Source: JAOUJD01 sp963811265
Lineage (GTDB): Bacteria > Pseudomonadota > Gammaproteobacteria > Burkholderiales > Burkholderiaceae_F
Assembly (NCBI GenBank): GCA_963811265.1
Contig: CAWEQS010000002.1
Coordinates: forward strand, 1-64,000
Direction of reading: 5' to 3'
Length of the DNA: 64,000 nt
Under the pieces are notes generated by a model. The model saw nothing but the letters and a program-made list of their open reading frames with translations. It was not told the DNA's origin and did no database searches. Within the stretch, counting starts at the first letter, position 1; the number at the start of each line of letters is the position of its first letter. The position numbers and the translations under genes are program-made. Below, piece by piece: positions 9,295 to 18,578 of the stretch.

Positions 9295-10023
9295 ATGTTT
9301 CAGGAACACGCCATCGTCTGGGACGACGCGAAGGTCGCGCGCTTGTGGAACTGGTACGCGCGCACCTCCCCGTTCCGCGACCTGTACTTTGCCAAACGCT
9401 TCGGCGACTTGATCCTGCGCGCCAGCGGACTGCCGACGGCCGAGCCCCTTTCGGTGCTCGACTTCGGCTGCGGCCCGGGTTTCCTGTGGGACCACCTGAA
9501 GCGACTAGGCGCGCCGTGGATCTACCACGGTGCAGACTTCTCGCCTGACTCGACGGCGCAGCTCGCTGTGCGTGCCGGCCGTGACCCGCAGTTTGGCGGC
9601 GTTGAACACCTTGCGACGCTGCCGATGCGGTGTGACGATGGAAAGTACGATGCGGCTTTCCTCGTGGAGGTGGTGGAGCATGTCGATGACCGCTACCTGG
9701 AACCAATCGTCGCCGAGATGCACCGGGTCCTCAAACCCTCCGGCCTGCTCGTAATCAGCACCCCCAACCGGGAGGATCTCTCTCATTCGATGCGGCTCTG
9801 CCCGGAATGTGGCGCCATCTTCCACGAGTGGCAGCACGTGCGCGTGTGGAACGCCGATTCGCTGACCGACTACGTCCGCCGCTTCGGTTTCGCCCCGCGC
9901 AACGTTGAGCCGGTCGACTTCTTCGCCCGTGGACCGCATCGGGCCGCACTCAACGCTCTGCGCCGATGGGTGCAAGGCACGCACAAACCGCACCTGCTCG
10001 GCGTGTACGAACGGCTGGGCTGA
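9295..10023 (+). CDS. Class I SAM-dependent methyltransferase
   Basis: 242-residue cytoplasmic methyltransferase. Motif I is VLDFGCGPGFLWDHL at about residues 60-74, followed by VEVVEHVDD and the post-core LKPSGLLVISTPN. A Cys pair in LCPECGAIFHEWQHVRVW follows, a segment seen in the Methyltransf_11/23 proteins of surface polysaccharide clusters. ATG at 9295, three bases after the flippase stop, so it is co-transcribed. It probably methylates a sugar or chain terminus; the substrate is unknown. Confidence 0.85.
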   Translation: MFQEHAIVWDDAKVARLWNWYARTSPFRDLYFAKRFGDLILRASGLPTAEPLSVLDFGCGPGFLWDHLKRLGAPWIYHGADFSPDSTAQLAVRAGRDPQFGGVEHLATLPMRCDDGKYDAAFLVEVVEHVDDRYLEPIVAEMHRVLKPSGLLVISTPNREDLSHSMRLCPECGAIFHEWQHVRVWNADSLTDYVRRFGFAPRNVEPVDFFARGPHRAALNALRRWVQGTHKPHLLGVYERLG

Positions 10024-10039
10024 TCGAGTCGCCCGGACC

Positions 10040-11947
10040 ATGTGCGGCATTGCCGGCTTTCTCGACCCCAGCGGGCCAACGGACGGGCATGGAGCACCCT
10101 TGAAGGCGATGACGGACGCCATCCGCCATCGCGGGCCGGACGGCGAAGGCGCCTGGACCGACGGGGCCGCGTCGCGCTCGGCCACCGCCGCCTGGCGATC
10201 GTCGACCTGTCGCCCCGCCGGCGCGCAGCCGATGGCGTCCGCCAGCGGCCGTTACGTCGTCACCTACAACGGCGAGATCTACAACCACGCCGAGCTCCGC
10301 GCGAGCGTTGCGGGCCGCGGCGCGGCCTGGCGCGGCCCCTCCGACACCGAGGTGCTGCTCGCTGCTCTCGACCAGTGGGGGGTCGAACCGGCACTGCAGC
10401 GCTGCGTCGGCATGTTCGCGTTCGCCGTGTGGGACCGCTCCGCGCACCGGCTGACCCTCGCGCGTGACCGCTTCGGCGAGAAGCCGCTGTACTTCGGCTG
10501 GCAGCGCGGAGTCTTCCTGTTCGGCTCCGAGTTGAAGGCGCTGCGCGCGCATCCTGCGTTTGCGGCCAGCGTGTCACCTGAGGGCCTCGCCGACCTGCTG
10601 CGATGGGGATACATCAGCGCACCGTGGTCGATCTTTGATGGCATCGAAAAGCTGCGCGCGGGTGAGCTGGCCGAACTGACGTTGCAGCGCGGCGGGGCTC
10701 CCACGTTGCGCCGACAGCGGTACTGGCGTGCCGAGGAAGAGGTCGCGAAGGGCCTGGCTCGACCGTTCAAGGGATCGGTCGAGGACGCAGCCGGTGTACT
10801 CGAGGAGAAACTCGACGACTCCATTCGGCTGCAGCGACAGGCCGATGTGCCGGTCGGTGCGTTCCTGTCGGGCGGAATCGACTCGAGCCTCGTGGTCGCA
10901 CTGATGCAGCGCCAGTCGCCGCGGCCGCTGCGGACGTTCAGCATCGGCTTCGCGGAGGCCCGGTTCGACGAGTCGGGCCACGCGCGCGCGGTCGCGGCCC
11001 ACCTTGGCACCGAACACCAAGAGCTGATGGTCAGCCCCGCCGATGCCTTGGCCGTTATCCCGCGCCTGTCGTCGATGTTCGACGAGCCCATAGGCGATGC
11101 CTCGCAGATTCCAACCTATCTCGTGGCCAGGCTTGCGCGATGCGACGTGACCGTGTCGGTTTCGGGCGACGGCGGCGACGAACTGTTCGGCGGCTACACA
11201 AAGTACGCGGTCGGCGATCGCCTGGCGCGCATTCCCGGTCGGTCGATCCTTGGACAACTGATGGATTCAGGCGTCGGCGAAGCGGCTGCCGCGACGGCAC
11301 GCATGCTGCCGCCGCTTCGGGGTCGCCTTCGGCCGGCTCGAGTGAAGCGGATCGGCCGCCTGCTCCGCTCGCCCGCTGCCGCGATCGCGGAAGACTTGAG
11401 CGACCAATCGCCCGGACTCTGCCTGACGGGGAATCGCCATGGCCGATCGTTGTGGCAGATCGCGCCACCCGAATGGCTGAACGGCCGGCCTTGCGGCGTG
11501 GCCGCAACGCTCCTCGACACCTTGAGCTATCTCCCAGAAAATGTCCTGGTCAAGGTGGACCGGTCGTCGATGGCGGTCAGTCTTGAAAGCCGTGCGCCGC
11601 TGCTCGATCATCGAGTGGCAAGTTTCGCGTTCACACTGCCCTGGTCGTACAGAGGCGGCAACGGCAATGAGAAAGCGGTGTTGAGGCGGCTGTTGTATCG
11701 GCACGTTCCGGCGCCTCTGGTGGATCGTCCCAAAATGGGCTTTTCGCTTCCTGTGAGCGAATGGCTGCGTGGAGAATTACGCGAGTGGGCTGAAGCATTG
11801 ATTGCCCAGGCCGAAACGCTGTCCGAGGGCTCGGTGCGCACCGTAGACTTGCGGACCGTGTGGCAAGAACAATTGGCAGGCACAGCCGACCGGGCTGGCC
11901 TGCTCTGGTCACTACTGATGTTCCTCGACTGGAGAAGGAACGCTTGA
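10040..11947 (+). CDS. asnB: Asparagine synthase (glutamine-hydrolysing)-like amidotransferase
   Basis: 635 residues. The N-terminal class II glutaminase domain begins MCGIAGF, with the catalytic Cys2, then RHRGPDGEG and YNGEIYNH. The C-terminal ATP-pyrophosphatase domain has SGGIDSSLVVAL and SVSGDGGDELFGGY. Homologues in O-antigen clusters amidate uronic acids or act as ordinary asparagine synthases, and sequence alone does not separate these. Between about 10163 and 10216 the frame is locally displaced: one G appears lost at 10163-10166 and one C gained at 10213-10216. The shifted frame restores GHRRLAIVDLSP, so this is a compensated error pair rather than a real divergence. Confidence 0.9.
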   Translation: MCGIAGFLDPSGPTDGHGAPLKAMTDAIRHRGPDGEGAWTDGAASRSATAAWRSSTCRPAGAQPMASASGRYVVTYNGEIYNHAELRASVAGRGAAWRGPSDTEVLLAALDQWGVEPALQRCVGMFAFAVWDRSAHRLTLARDRFGEKPLYFGWQRGVFLFGSELKALRAHPAFAASVSPEGLADLLRWGYISAPWSIFDGIEKLRAGELAELTLQRGGAPTLRRQRYWRAEEEVAKGLARPFKGSVEDAAGVLEEKLDDSIRLQRQADVPVGAFLSGGIDSSLVVALMQRQSPRPLRTFSIGFAEARFDESGHARAVAAHLGTEHQELMVSPADALAVIPRLSSMFDEPIGDASQIPTYLVARLARCDVTVSVSGDGGDELFGGYTKYAVGDRLARIPGRSILGQLMDSGVGEAAAATARMLPPLRGRLRPARVKRIGRLLRSPAAAIAEDLSDQSPGLCLTGNRHGRSLWQIAPPEWLNGRPCGVAATLLDTLSYLPENVLVKVDRSSMAVSLESRAPLLDHRVASFAFTLPWSYRGGNGNEKAVLRRLLYRHVPAPLVDRPKMGFSLPVSEWLRGELREWAEALIAQAETLSEGSVRTVDLRTVWQEQLAGTADRAGLLWSLLMFLDWRRNA

Positions 11948-12759
11948 GTCTGGAATCCGGCGTTGGCGCGCACGTGAGCGAAGCAGTGGACGTGAATGAA
12001 GAGGCGACCCGCCCGACGGTGCCGCGAGCGCTGACCGTCGTCATCTACACGGCCGTGATGGGGCCCTACGACCGCCTGCTGCCACCGCCTCGGGCGAGTT
12101 CGCGCGTGAGCTTCGTCTGCCTCGGCGACCACCCATCCCGTGCGGTCCCCGGTTGGACGTTCCGGGAAGCGCCGCGCGCCGACCTGACGCCACAGTCGCG
12201 CAACCGCTGGGCCAAGTTTCACCCGCATCTGCTTTTCCCTGAAGCAGACGCCAGCATCTACGTCGACGGCAACATCGCCGTGCTCGCCGACCCGACGCCG
12301 CTCGCAGAGCAAGCACTGCGGAGTTCAGGCATCGGGTTGTTCGAGCATCCCGTGCGCCACTGCCTGTTCGACGAGGCACGCGAGTGCGCACGCATCGGTT
12401 TCGACTGGGGGCCGGTGATTCGCCGTCAGGTTCGCCGGTACGCGCTGGACGGCTTCCCGCACGGTAATGGCCTGTATGAAGCCAATATCATCGTGCGTGC
12501 CCACCACGACCCGCGCGTGATCCGCGCCATGGAGCGCTGGTGGAACGAGTGGGAGCACGGCGTCAAGCGCGACCAGTTGAGCCTGATGTACTCGCTCTGG
12601 AAGGAAGGCCTGCTGCCCTGCTCGATGGGCAAACACGACGCGAGGTTCGTCAACCGCTACTTCCGCTATGGCCCGCATCGCAAGCCGATCGACCGACCGG
12701 CGAAACTCGTGCTGAGGCAGATCTTCAACCGTATCGACCTGCTGGCCTTCGGCGTGTAG
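11944..12759 (+). CDS. DUF616-type putative glycosyltransferase
   Basis: About 271 residues, soluble. It carries TVVIYTAVMGPYDRLLPP near the N terminus and RWAKFHPHLLFPEADASIYVDGNI in the middle, the pattern of the PF04765 glycosyltransferase-like proteins. The D-G pair in YVDGN is the likely DxD equivalent. The stop is TAG at 12759. The start is uncertain: a TTG at 11944 overlaps the asnB stop as TTGA, and GTG codons follow within 25 codons. It is the last gene of the plus-strand run from 7081 and converges on the glycosyltransferase ending at 12890. Confidence 0.75.
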   Translation: MSLESGVGAHVSEAVDVNEEATRPTVPRALTVVIYTAVMGPYDRLLPPPRASSRVSFVCLGDHPSRAVPGWTFREAPRADLTPQSRNRWAKFHPHLLFPEADASIYVDGNIAVLADPTPLAEQALRSSGIGLFEHPVRHCLFDEARECARIGFDWGPVIRRQVRRYALDGFPHGNGLYEANIIVRAHHDPRVIRAMERWWNEWEHGVKRDQLSLMYSLWKEGLLPCSMGKHDARFVNRYFRYGPHRKPIDRPAKLVLRQIFNRIDLLAFGV

Positions 12760-12889
12760 CCAGACGGTTTGCGTCGCGGTCACCAACCCCTCGAAGCGGC
12801 ACCTTCAGACAGACCGTCCCCGCGGCGTGAATGCCTCGCGGAGGAAGAGAGAAGCGCCGTCCCAGACGGCGGACGCGGCAAACCCCGGC

Positions 12890-14011
12890 CTAGTCGTTCA
12901 ACTGGATGGCGGCAGACTCGACCGGCGCGTTTGCGACCGGGCGAGCGGTCGACTGGCCGCGTGCCTCCCGCGTCGCGTTTCCCGAGTCGCCGAAAAGTCG
13001 ACCGTCACGGCCCAGCAGTCCGTCCCAGAGCCCCTTCAACATCCAGGCAATCCGCTGCAACCGCTGCGGGCACAGCAGGCCAAAAAGCAGGAACTGGCCG
13101 ACCACGCGATACATCAAGTGCGCACGCCACCGCCAATCCAGATAGGGCTTGCGGGCCAGGAGAAACGCATTGCGGATGAGGTAGTAGTTGCGGGTCGGGC
13201 TATGGACCGGAATTACCCGCCCGAAGACCTTGAGCGCACGGTTTCCGATCGTGTGGTGCATATGCGCATCAGCGACACCAAAGACCTTCCACCCGGCCGC
13301 GTGTGCCCGCAGGCACCACTCGATGTCGACGAAGTCGATGAACAGACGCTCGTCCATCCCGCCGATCTGTCGCAACGCCTCGAGCGAAATGAAGCAACCT
13401 GAACTGATGAGGATGTCGCACTCGACGACCTGGCCATCGGCGGGCACGACGGCTTCCATCCGGATATTCCGTAGCCGGACGAACGGCGAAGTGCGGTTGC
13501 CGCGCGGATCGGAGAACGAGGGTCCCACGGCGGCGACCGACTGCCCCGCTGCCGTCAGCGCACGATGCGCGTCTGCCAGGCGGGCAACGGTGTCCACATC
13601 CAGTTCGCTGTCCTGGTCGAGCAGGAGGACGAACTTGGCGCCGGATTCAAGCGCCCGCAGGACTCCGATGTTGTGAGCCGCCGCGACGCCGACGTTGACG
13701 TCGTTTGCCACCAACTCAGCGCCAAAGCGAGCCGCCGCTGAGGCGGTCGCTACCCGGCCGGAATCGAGTTCGGAATTGTCGACCAGCAGGACACGGACAT
13801 CCGGCTGCCGAACGAGGTTCTCGACGAGCAGCGACAGCGCCTGCGGCCCGGGCTCGTAGCAGACGATGACAGCGAGGATCGGGCGCGCTTCGCCCGCCTC
13901 GCCACCAAGCTCGACCTCGCTCCCGAAGCAGGAGCCCACCGAGCCCGTATCAAATTGGAAATCCCTCCGCACCGCTGGTCCGTACTGTGTTTTCGTCGTC
14001 CGTCCTCGCAT
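12890..14011 (-). CDS. Family 2 glycosyltransferase (rhamnosyltransferase-like)
   Basis: About 373 residues. It shows ILAVIVCYEP, LLVDNSELDSG, NVGVAAAHNIG and the metal motif LLLDQDSELD, then VECDILISSGCFIS and FIDFVDIEWCLRAHAAGW. This is the organisation of TIGR01556-type rhamnosyltransferases. The C-terminal third is amphipathic and probably membrane-associated. I chose the ATG at 14011; the conserved region begins about 35 residues later, so a later start is possible. It is a paralogue of the disrupted gene at 7081-8025 and the last gene of the long minus-strand block. Confidence 0.85.
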   Translation of the reverse strand: MRGRTTKTQYGPAVRRDFQFDTGSVGSCFGSEVELGGEAGEARPILAVIVCYEPGPQALSLLVENLVRQPDVRVLLVDNSELDSGRVATASAAARFGAELVANDVNVGVAAAHNIGVLRALESGAKFVLLLDQDSELDVDTVARLADAHRALTAAGQSVAAVGPSFSDPRGNRTSPFVRLRNIRMEAVVPADGQVVECDILISSGCFISLEALRQIGGMDERLFIDFVDIEWCLRAHAAGWKVFGVADAHMHHTIGNRALKVFGRVIPVHSPTRNYYLIRNAFLLARKPYLDWRWRAHLMYRVVGQFLLFGLLCPQRLQRIAWMLKGLWDGLLGRDGRLFGDSGNATREARGQSTARPVANAPVESAAIQLND

Positions 14012-14128
14012 ACACGAATGGGACTTGGCTGAGAGAGAAGCGTATCGCAAAAGCGGCAGGGCTCGCTCCACATGACCACGTGATGGGAAAACGCAGTTTC
14101 GCGTCTCCCGGGAATACAGGCATCACCC

Positions 14129-15082
14129 TCAGATGCTCAACAGGTCCCGAAAGGCGCTGACGCTTCCGCTTCCGTAACGACGGTAACGGCCAGACCGCCA
14201 CTCTTCGAAAATGGGGCGCGCGCGGGCAACGAGCCCAGCCGGAAGGGCCTGTCTGGTACGCAGATGTACCAACACCTCGTCCAGAAGATTCTGGCATTCC
14301 GGCAGTGGCGGCTTCCCGACTGCTCCCAACCGCTCCCGAAGAGTCTCGAAGCGACTGATCTTCGCGGCCCGTGCCTCGCGCGCGTCGGCACCAATGCTCT
14401 TGGCTACGGCTACCGCACCGATGCCCCGCAGGCCCAGCGTATTCCCTCCATGCAGACGATAGGCCATCAGGTTCTGTTCGGTCTGTCGGAACCGACCGAA
14501 CGCCGCGGCGAACAGCGCCAACCATTCGTCGTGCATGAATCCCGCAGGCACCGGCATCGCGAGTTCAAGGAGGTCGCGTCGTACCGCCAGAGTGCAGCCA
14601 GGTGCGAGGTTCCGGCGCAGGAGTCGATGGAACAGGTCAGCTCCTGCCGCCGGTTCGACGCCAATCCGTCGGTAGAGCGATCCGGAGATGGTCTGGCCTT
14701 CGGTCCCGATCAGTCCGGCGTCATGCTGCAGGAGTCCGACCTCGGGCATGCGCAGCATGTACTGGGCGACGAATTGCACCTTGGAAGCCGCCCAGACGTC
14801 ATCCTGGTCGCAAAGGAAGATCAAGTCGCCGCTCGCTCGGCTGAGCGCCTCGGAGAAGTTCTGCGCGGGACCGGCATTGCGCGACCGTCGGCCGATGATC
14901 ACTCGCTCGGCGATACCGCGTGCGCCGGCTTCGAGCAGGGCAACGGTTTCATCGTCCGACGCGTCGTCGGACACGATCAGCTCATCGATTCGAGCCGACT
15001 GCGTCGACAGACTCGCAAGCAGCGGCTGCAGGTAAGCCGCACCGTTGTAGGTGCAAAGGACGACGCTGACGGTCGGCTTCAC
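14129..15082 (-). CDS. Family 2 glycosyltransferase
   Basis: 317-residue GT-A protein starting GTG (VKPTVSVVLCTYNGAAYL). It has LIVSDDASDDET, RNAGPAQNFSEAL and FLCDQDDVWAASK, with the DQDDVW metal motif, then GCTLAVRRDLL, HDEWLALFAAAFG and YRLHGGNTLG. It belongs to the same branch as the gene at 6244-6993 and is likewise rhamnosyltransferase-like. It lies 12 bases downstream of the DprE2-like reductase, so it probably belongs to that operon. If the operon makes polyprenyl-phosphoarabinose, this nucleotide-sugar type GT2 is not the arabinosyltransferase itself. Confidence 0.87.
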   Translation of the reverse strand: MKPTVSVVLCTYNGAAYLQPLLASLSTQSARIDELIVSDDASDDETVALLEAGARGIAERVIIGRRSRNAGPAQNFSEALSRASGDLIFLCDQDDVWAASKVQFVAQYMLRMPEVGLLQHDAGLIGTEGQTISGSLYRRIGVEPAAGADLFHRLLRRNLAPGCTLAVRRDLLELAMPVPAGFMHDEWLALFAAAFGRFRQTEQNLMAYRLHGGNTLGLRGIGAVAVAKSIGADAREARAAKISRFETLRERLGAVGKPPLPECQNLLDEVLVHLRTRQALPAGLVARARPIFEEWRSGRYRRYGSGSVSAFRDLLSI

Positions 15083-15094
15083 TCGCCCCGCTCG

Positions 15095-15835
15095 CTACAG
15101 CCTGGTACGAACGAAGATCCGCTCCGGCACGTGGAGGATGACGAGCATGATCCAGCGCCAGAACCACGGCGTGTACACGGTGCCGAAACCCCGCTCCATC
15201 GCCCGCTCGATGTCGATCGCCACCGCATCGGGTGTGGCCCAGAGGGGGCCTTTGCGGAAACCTGCTGTCATCGGGGTATCGACGAAGCCTGGAAGGATGG
15301 TCAGGACCCGAACCCCTTTGCCCGCGAGTCGATGCCGCAGCCCCGCTGCAAGCACGGTAACCGCCGCCTTCGCAGCACCATAAACATAGTTGCTCTGTCG
15401 GCCTCGGTCGCCCGCCGGCGAAGAGATGACAGCAAGGCAGCCGCTCCCCTGCGCTTCGAGCCGTGCGGCCAGCGGCAGCATCAGCCCCAGAACGGAGCGC
15501 GCGTTCGTGTCGAACGACGACAGCGCCGCCTCCACCGAACGCTCGCACTCAGCCTGGTCCGGCAGAACTCCGTGCGCGACCAGAATACGGTCGAACCCGC
15601 TCCAGCGGGACCAGGCCGCTTCGACCACTCGCGCATGGGAGGCCACGTCGTCTGCGTCGAGCACGGCCGTATCGACTTCGGCGGCGCCGCGAACGCGAAG
15701 ATCATCGGCCGCTGCAGCGAGCGCCATTGGCCTTCGACCGACGAGAAAGAGCCGCCCAGCTGACTTCGCGTAGCGCCGCGCGACGGCGGTAGCGATGGCG
15801 GATGTGGCACCGATGATCAGGACGCGCTGGGTCAT
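15095..15835 (-). CDS. SDR oxidoreductase, DprE2-like keto-arabinose reductase
   Basis: 246 residues, short-chain dehydrogenase. It has GATSAIATAVARRYAK (cofactor loop), the YGAAK catalytic pair, and a hydrophobic C-terminal segment (WRWIMLVILHV) that would tether it to the membrane. The overall pattern matches decaprenylphospho-beta-D-erythro-pentofuranosid-2-ulose 2-reductase, which with DprE1 epimerises polyprenyl-phosphoribose to the arabinose form. ATG at 15835. The stop of the DprE1-like gene is only three bases upstream of this start. That pairing, with UbiA and GtrA next door, is the main reason for the specific call. Confidence 0.8.
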   Translation of the reverse strand: MTQRVLIIGATSAIATAVARRYAKSAGRLFLVGRRPMALAAAADDLRVRGAAEVDTAVLDADDVASHARVVEAAWSRWSGFDRILVAHGVLPDQAECERSVEAALSSFDTNARSVLGLMLPLAARLEAQGSGCLAVISSPAGDRGRQSNYVYGAAKAAVTVLAAGLRHRLAGKGVRVLTILPGFVDTPMTAGFRKGPLWATPDAVAIDIERAMERGFGTVYTPWFWRWIMLVILHVPERIFVRTRL

Positions 15836-15838
15836 GCT

Positions 15839-17140
15839 TCAGCGACCGAGCAGCCGTCGTGACATCGACGACGAGATGCCTGGGTCGAGGTAGTTGAGAA
15901 AGTCGTTCAAGCGCGGATAGCCCGCTTCGAACACGCGGCGGGACATCCGTGCATCCTTCGCCGGGTACAGGCGGCCGCCGCCTTCCAGCACGATCGCGTC
16001 CAGCCGTTCGAACAGTGCCAGCGTGCGCGCGCCCTGATTCGGGAAATCCAGCGCCAGTGTCGTGCCCGGCATGGGGAAGCTCAACATCCCGGGTCCTGTG
16101 CGGTCGCCGAATGTCTTCAGGACGGCAAGGAATGAGCCGAGCCTCGACCGGGCGATCTCCTGCAACATCGCTCGCGTCACATCGAGCTGGACGGCCGGCG
16201 GCACGACCGACTGGTACTGGAAGAACCCGCGCGGACCGTAGATGCGGTTCCACGCCAGCAGGTTGTCGAGCGGGAAGAAGAATGGCACGTAGTGCTGAAG
16301 CCCCCTGCCTTGCTTCAGCTTGTTCAAGCGGTAGTAAGCGAAATTGAACAATCGCAGCGAAAGCGTGTTGACCAACGAGATCGGCGGCGTAACCGGGAAC
16401 GTCATCGGTTGCCTGGGCTTGACCGCACCCGTCTTGCTGGCGTGGTTGCCCTGGAAGAACACCCCCCTGCCGCGACCGCCACTGACGCAGTCGATCCACG
16501 AGACGGTGTACTCGAAGCTCTTCCTTGCTGCCTCCGAGAGGCGGAAGAACTCTTCGAGGGAATCGAAGGGGATGGTCTCGGCGTCGAGCCACGGGCCGGC
16601 GACCTTTCGCAAGCGCAACCGCGCGCGAGTGATGACGCCGGTGAGGCCGAGACCGCCCACGGTCGCCGCGAACCAATCCCCGTTGTCCGTTGGCGAGCAT
16701 TGCAGGACGCGACCGTCCGTCCGCACGAGTTCGAACGACAGCACCTGGTCGCCAAAACTGCCTGCCACATGATGCGCCTTGCCATGCACGTCGTTGGCGA
16801 TGGCTCCGCCGACCGTGACGAACTGCGTTCCCGGTACGACGGGAAGGAACCAGCCGCTCGGCAGCACCAGATCGATGATGTCCTTCAGCAGCAGCCCGGC
16901 CTCGCACTCGATGACACCCGTCTCCGCGTCGAAAGCGATGAACCGGTCCAATCCTCGCATGCCCCAGAGGACGCCTCCGGCGTTGAGGCACACGTCGCCG
17001 TAGGAGCGCCCGTTGCCGTAGGGCAGCCCGCCACCCCGCAGGTCGCCCGGGAGATTGGTGCGGTCAGAGATGACTTTCCACTGGCATTCGACTTCGCCCA
17101 GGCGACCCCACGCCGCCACTTTCCTGGTCGCGAGGCTCAC
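15839..17140 (-). CDS. FAD-linked oxidoreductase, DprE1-like
   Basis: 433 residues. An N-terminal PP-loop FAD-binding domain shows LPYGNGRSYGDVCLN and PGTQFVTVGGAIANDVHGKAHH. The second stretch contains the VGG-x-I-A-x-D-x-H-G-K-x-H pattern of DprE1. The C terminus has GGRLYPAKDARMS, matching the family's catalytic-lysine region. The inferred reaction oxidises polyprenylphosphoryl-beta-D-ribose at C2, the first half of the ribose-to-arabinose epimerisation. GTG start at 17140 overlaps the UbiA stop (GTGA). The open frame continues upstream into shifted UbiA sequence, but homology begins only at this GTG. Confidence 0.85.
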   Translation of the reverse strand: MSLATRKVAAWGRLGEVECQWKVISDRTNLPGDLRGGGLPYGNGRSYGDVCLNAGGVLWGMRGLDRFIAFDAETGVIECEAGLLLKDIIDLVLPSGWFLPVVPGTQFVTVGGAIANDVHGKAHHVAGSFGDQVLSFELVRTDGRVLQCSPTDNGDWFAATVGGLGLTGVITRARLRLRKVAGPWLDAETIPFDSLEEFFRLSEAARKSFEYTVSWIDCVSGGRGRGVFFQGNHASKTGAVKPRQPMTFPVTPPISLVNTLSLRLFNFAYYRLNKLKQGRGLQHYVPFFFPLDNLLAWNRIYGPRGFFQYQSVVPPAVQLDVTRAMLQEIARSRLGSFLAVLKTFGDRTGPGMLSFPMPGTTLALDFPNQGARTLALFERLDAIVLEGGGRLYPAKDARMSRRVFEAGYPRLNDFLNYLDPGISSSMSRRLLGR

Positions 17141-18574
17141 GTTGCCATCCAGAGCACGGCAAGGAACGCAAGGCCGGAGAGGATGCTGATCTTGTCCTTC
17201 ATGGCGAACAGCACGGGATCGTCGTGCATCAGTCCACGATGGGTCTTGATCCAGACGCGAGTGATCCAGTACAGGAGGATGGGAACCGTCAGCCACATGA
17301 ACTCCGGACGCTTGTACAGGAGCACGACCGACTCGCCGTTGATGTAGAGCGCGAGAACCATCACCGCAGCGAAGCCCGACACCACGCCCATCATCTGGAT
17401 CAACGGCAGGTCGGTGGTGCGGTAGCCGCGGCCTTTCGCTTCGTCGCGTCCTTGCTCGAGCATCACCTGGAGTTCCGAGAAACGCTTCACGAACGCCAGG
17501 CTCAGGAACAGGAACAGCGAGAAGGCCAGCAGCCAGAACGACGGGGGCAGTCCTACGGCGGCACCACCGGCGATGATGCGCAGCGTGTAAAGGCCCGCCA
17601 GCGACAACGCATCGACGATTTCCTTGCGCTTGAGCCAGAAGGTGTACGCCACCGTAGTGACGAGATAAACCGATAGCCAGGCCAGGAATCCGGGCGCGAG
17701 CCGGACGGCGATAGCGAACGAGGACACCAGCAGGATGCCGGCCACTCCAACGCCGGCCAGCGGAGACAGCACACCGGCCGCAAAGGGCCGCAGGCGTTTG
17801 CGAGGATGGTGGCGGTCGCTCTCGAGGTCCATCAGGTCGTTCATCACGTACACCGAGGACGCGCACAACCCGAACGCAATGAAGGCGATGAATGCCTTCG
17901 CCAGCAGGCCGGGATCGAAAATCTGGTGCGCTCCGAGCAGCGGCAGGAAGAGCAGTGCGTTCTTCATCCACTGGTGCAGACGCAGGGCCTTGAGCCACGC
18001 CTTCACGCCGGCCGGGGCCGCACCGAACTCGCGGTCGATCTGCACCCGCCGGGCGGCCGCCCGCCGGATCGACGCCGGCGCGGACACCAGGATCGCGCGG
18101 CGCGCACGCTCCCAGACCGCCAGATCCGCATTCGAGTTGCCAACGTAGTCGAAGCCCTTCTCCCCGTACCGCTCCACCAGGGCGGACGCCTTGCGATGCG
18201 AGGAGTAGTTGGTCTGTCCGTCGCTTGCCAGGACCTCGTCGAACAGCGAGAGATGGGCCGCGACGGCCTGGGCCAACTTCTCGTCGGATGCCGTCGCCAG
18301 CACGAGTCGCCGTCCACGCGCACGCTCGGCCCGCAGCCACTCGACAAGTTCCTCGTGGTACGGCATAGCGGCGAAATCGAGCGAGACACGTTGTGCAATC
18401 TGCCGCTTCAGGTTGGCCTTGCCGCCTGCGAGCCAGACCGGCAGGCGGAGAACCGCGCTGAGGTTCGCTCCGTATCAGCATGAGCGTCGACTCGTGCAGC
18501 AGGTCCGTGCGCAGCAGCGTGCCGTCGAGGTCGACGACCAGCGGAACATCCGGCATGTCGTTCGGATCGTTCAT
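17137..18574 (-). CDS. HAD phosphatase-UbiA prenyltransferase fusion (phosphoribosyl-polyprenyl-phosphate type), one frameshift
   Basis: The ATG at 18574 begins MNDPNDMPDVPLVVDLDGTL, whose DLDGTL is HAD motif I; LATASDEK is motif II. From about residue 125 a UbiA domain with about nine membrane segments follows. It contains NDLMDLESDRHHPRKRLRPFA, the first aspartate-rich site. UbiA members of this branch join phosphoribose from PRPP to polyprenyl phosphate. The HAD half is plausibly the phosphatase that removes the ribose 5-phosphate. One extra base near 18460 splits the frame between MLIRSEP and SAVLRLPVWLAGGKANLK. Restored length is about 478 residues. Confidence 0.8.
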
Positions 18575-18578
18575 CCCG

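Noticed and set aside
12760..12889. Terminator between the convergent DUF616 and glycosyltransferase genes
   Set aside because: A GCCGTC/GACGGC hairpin exists but has no following T-run.
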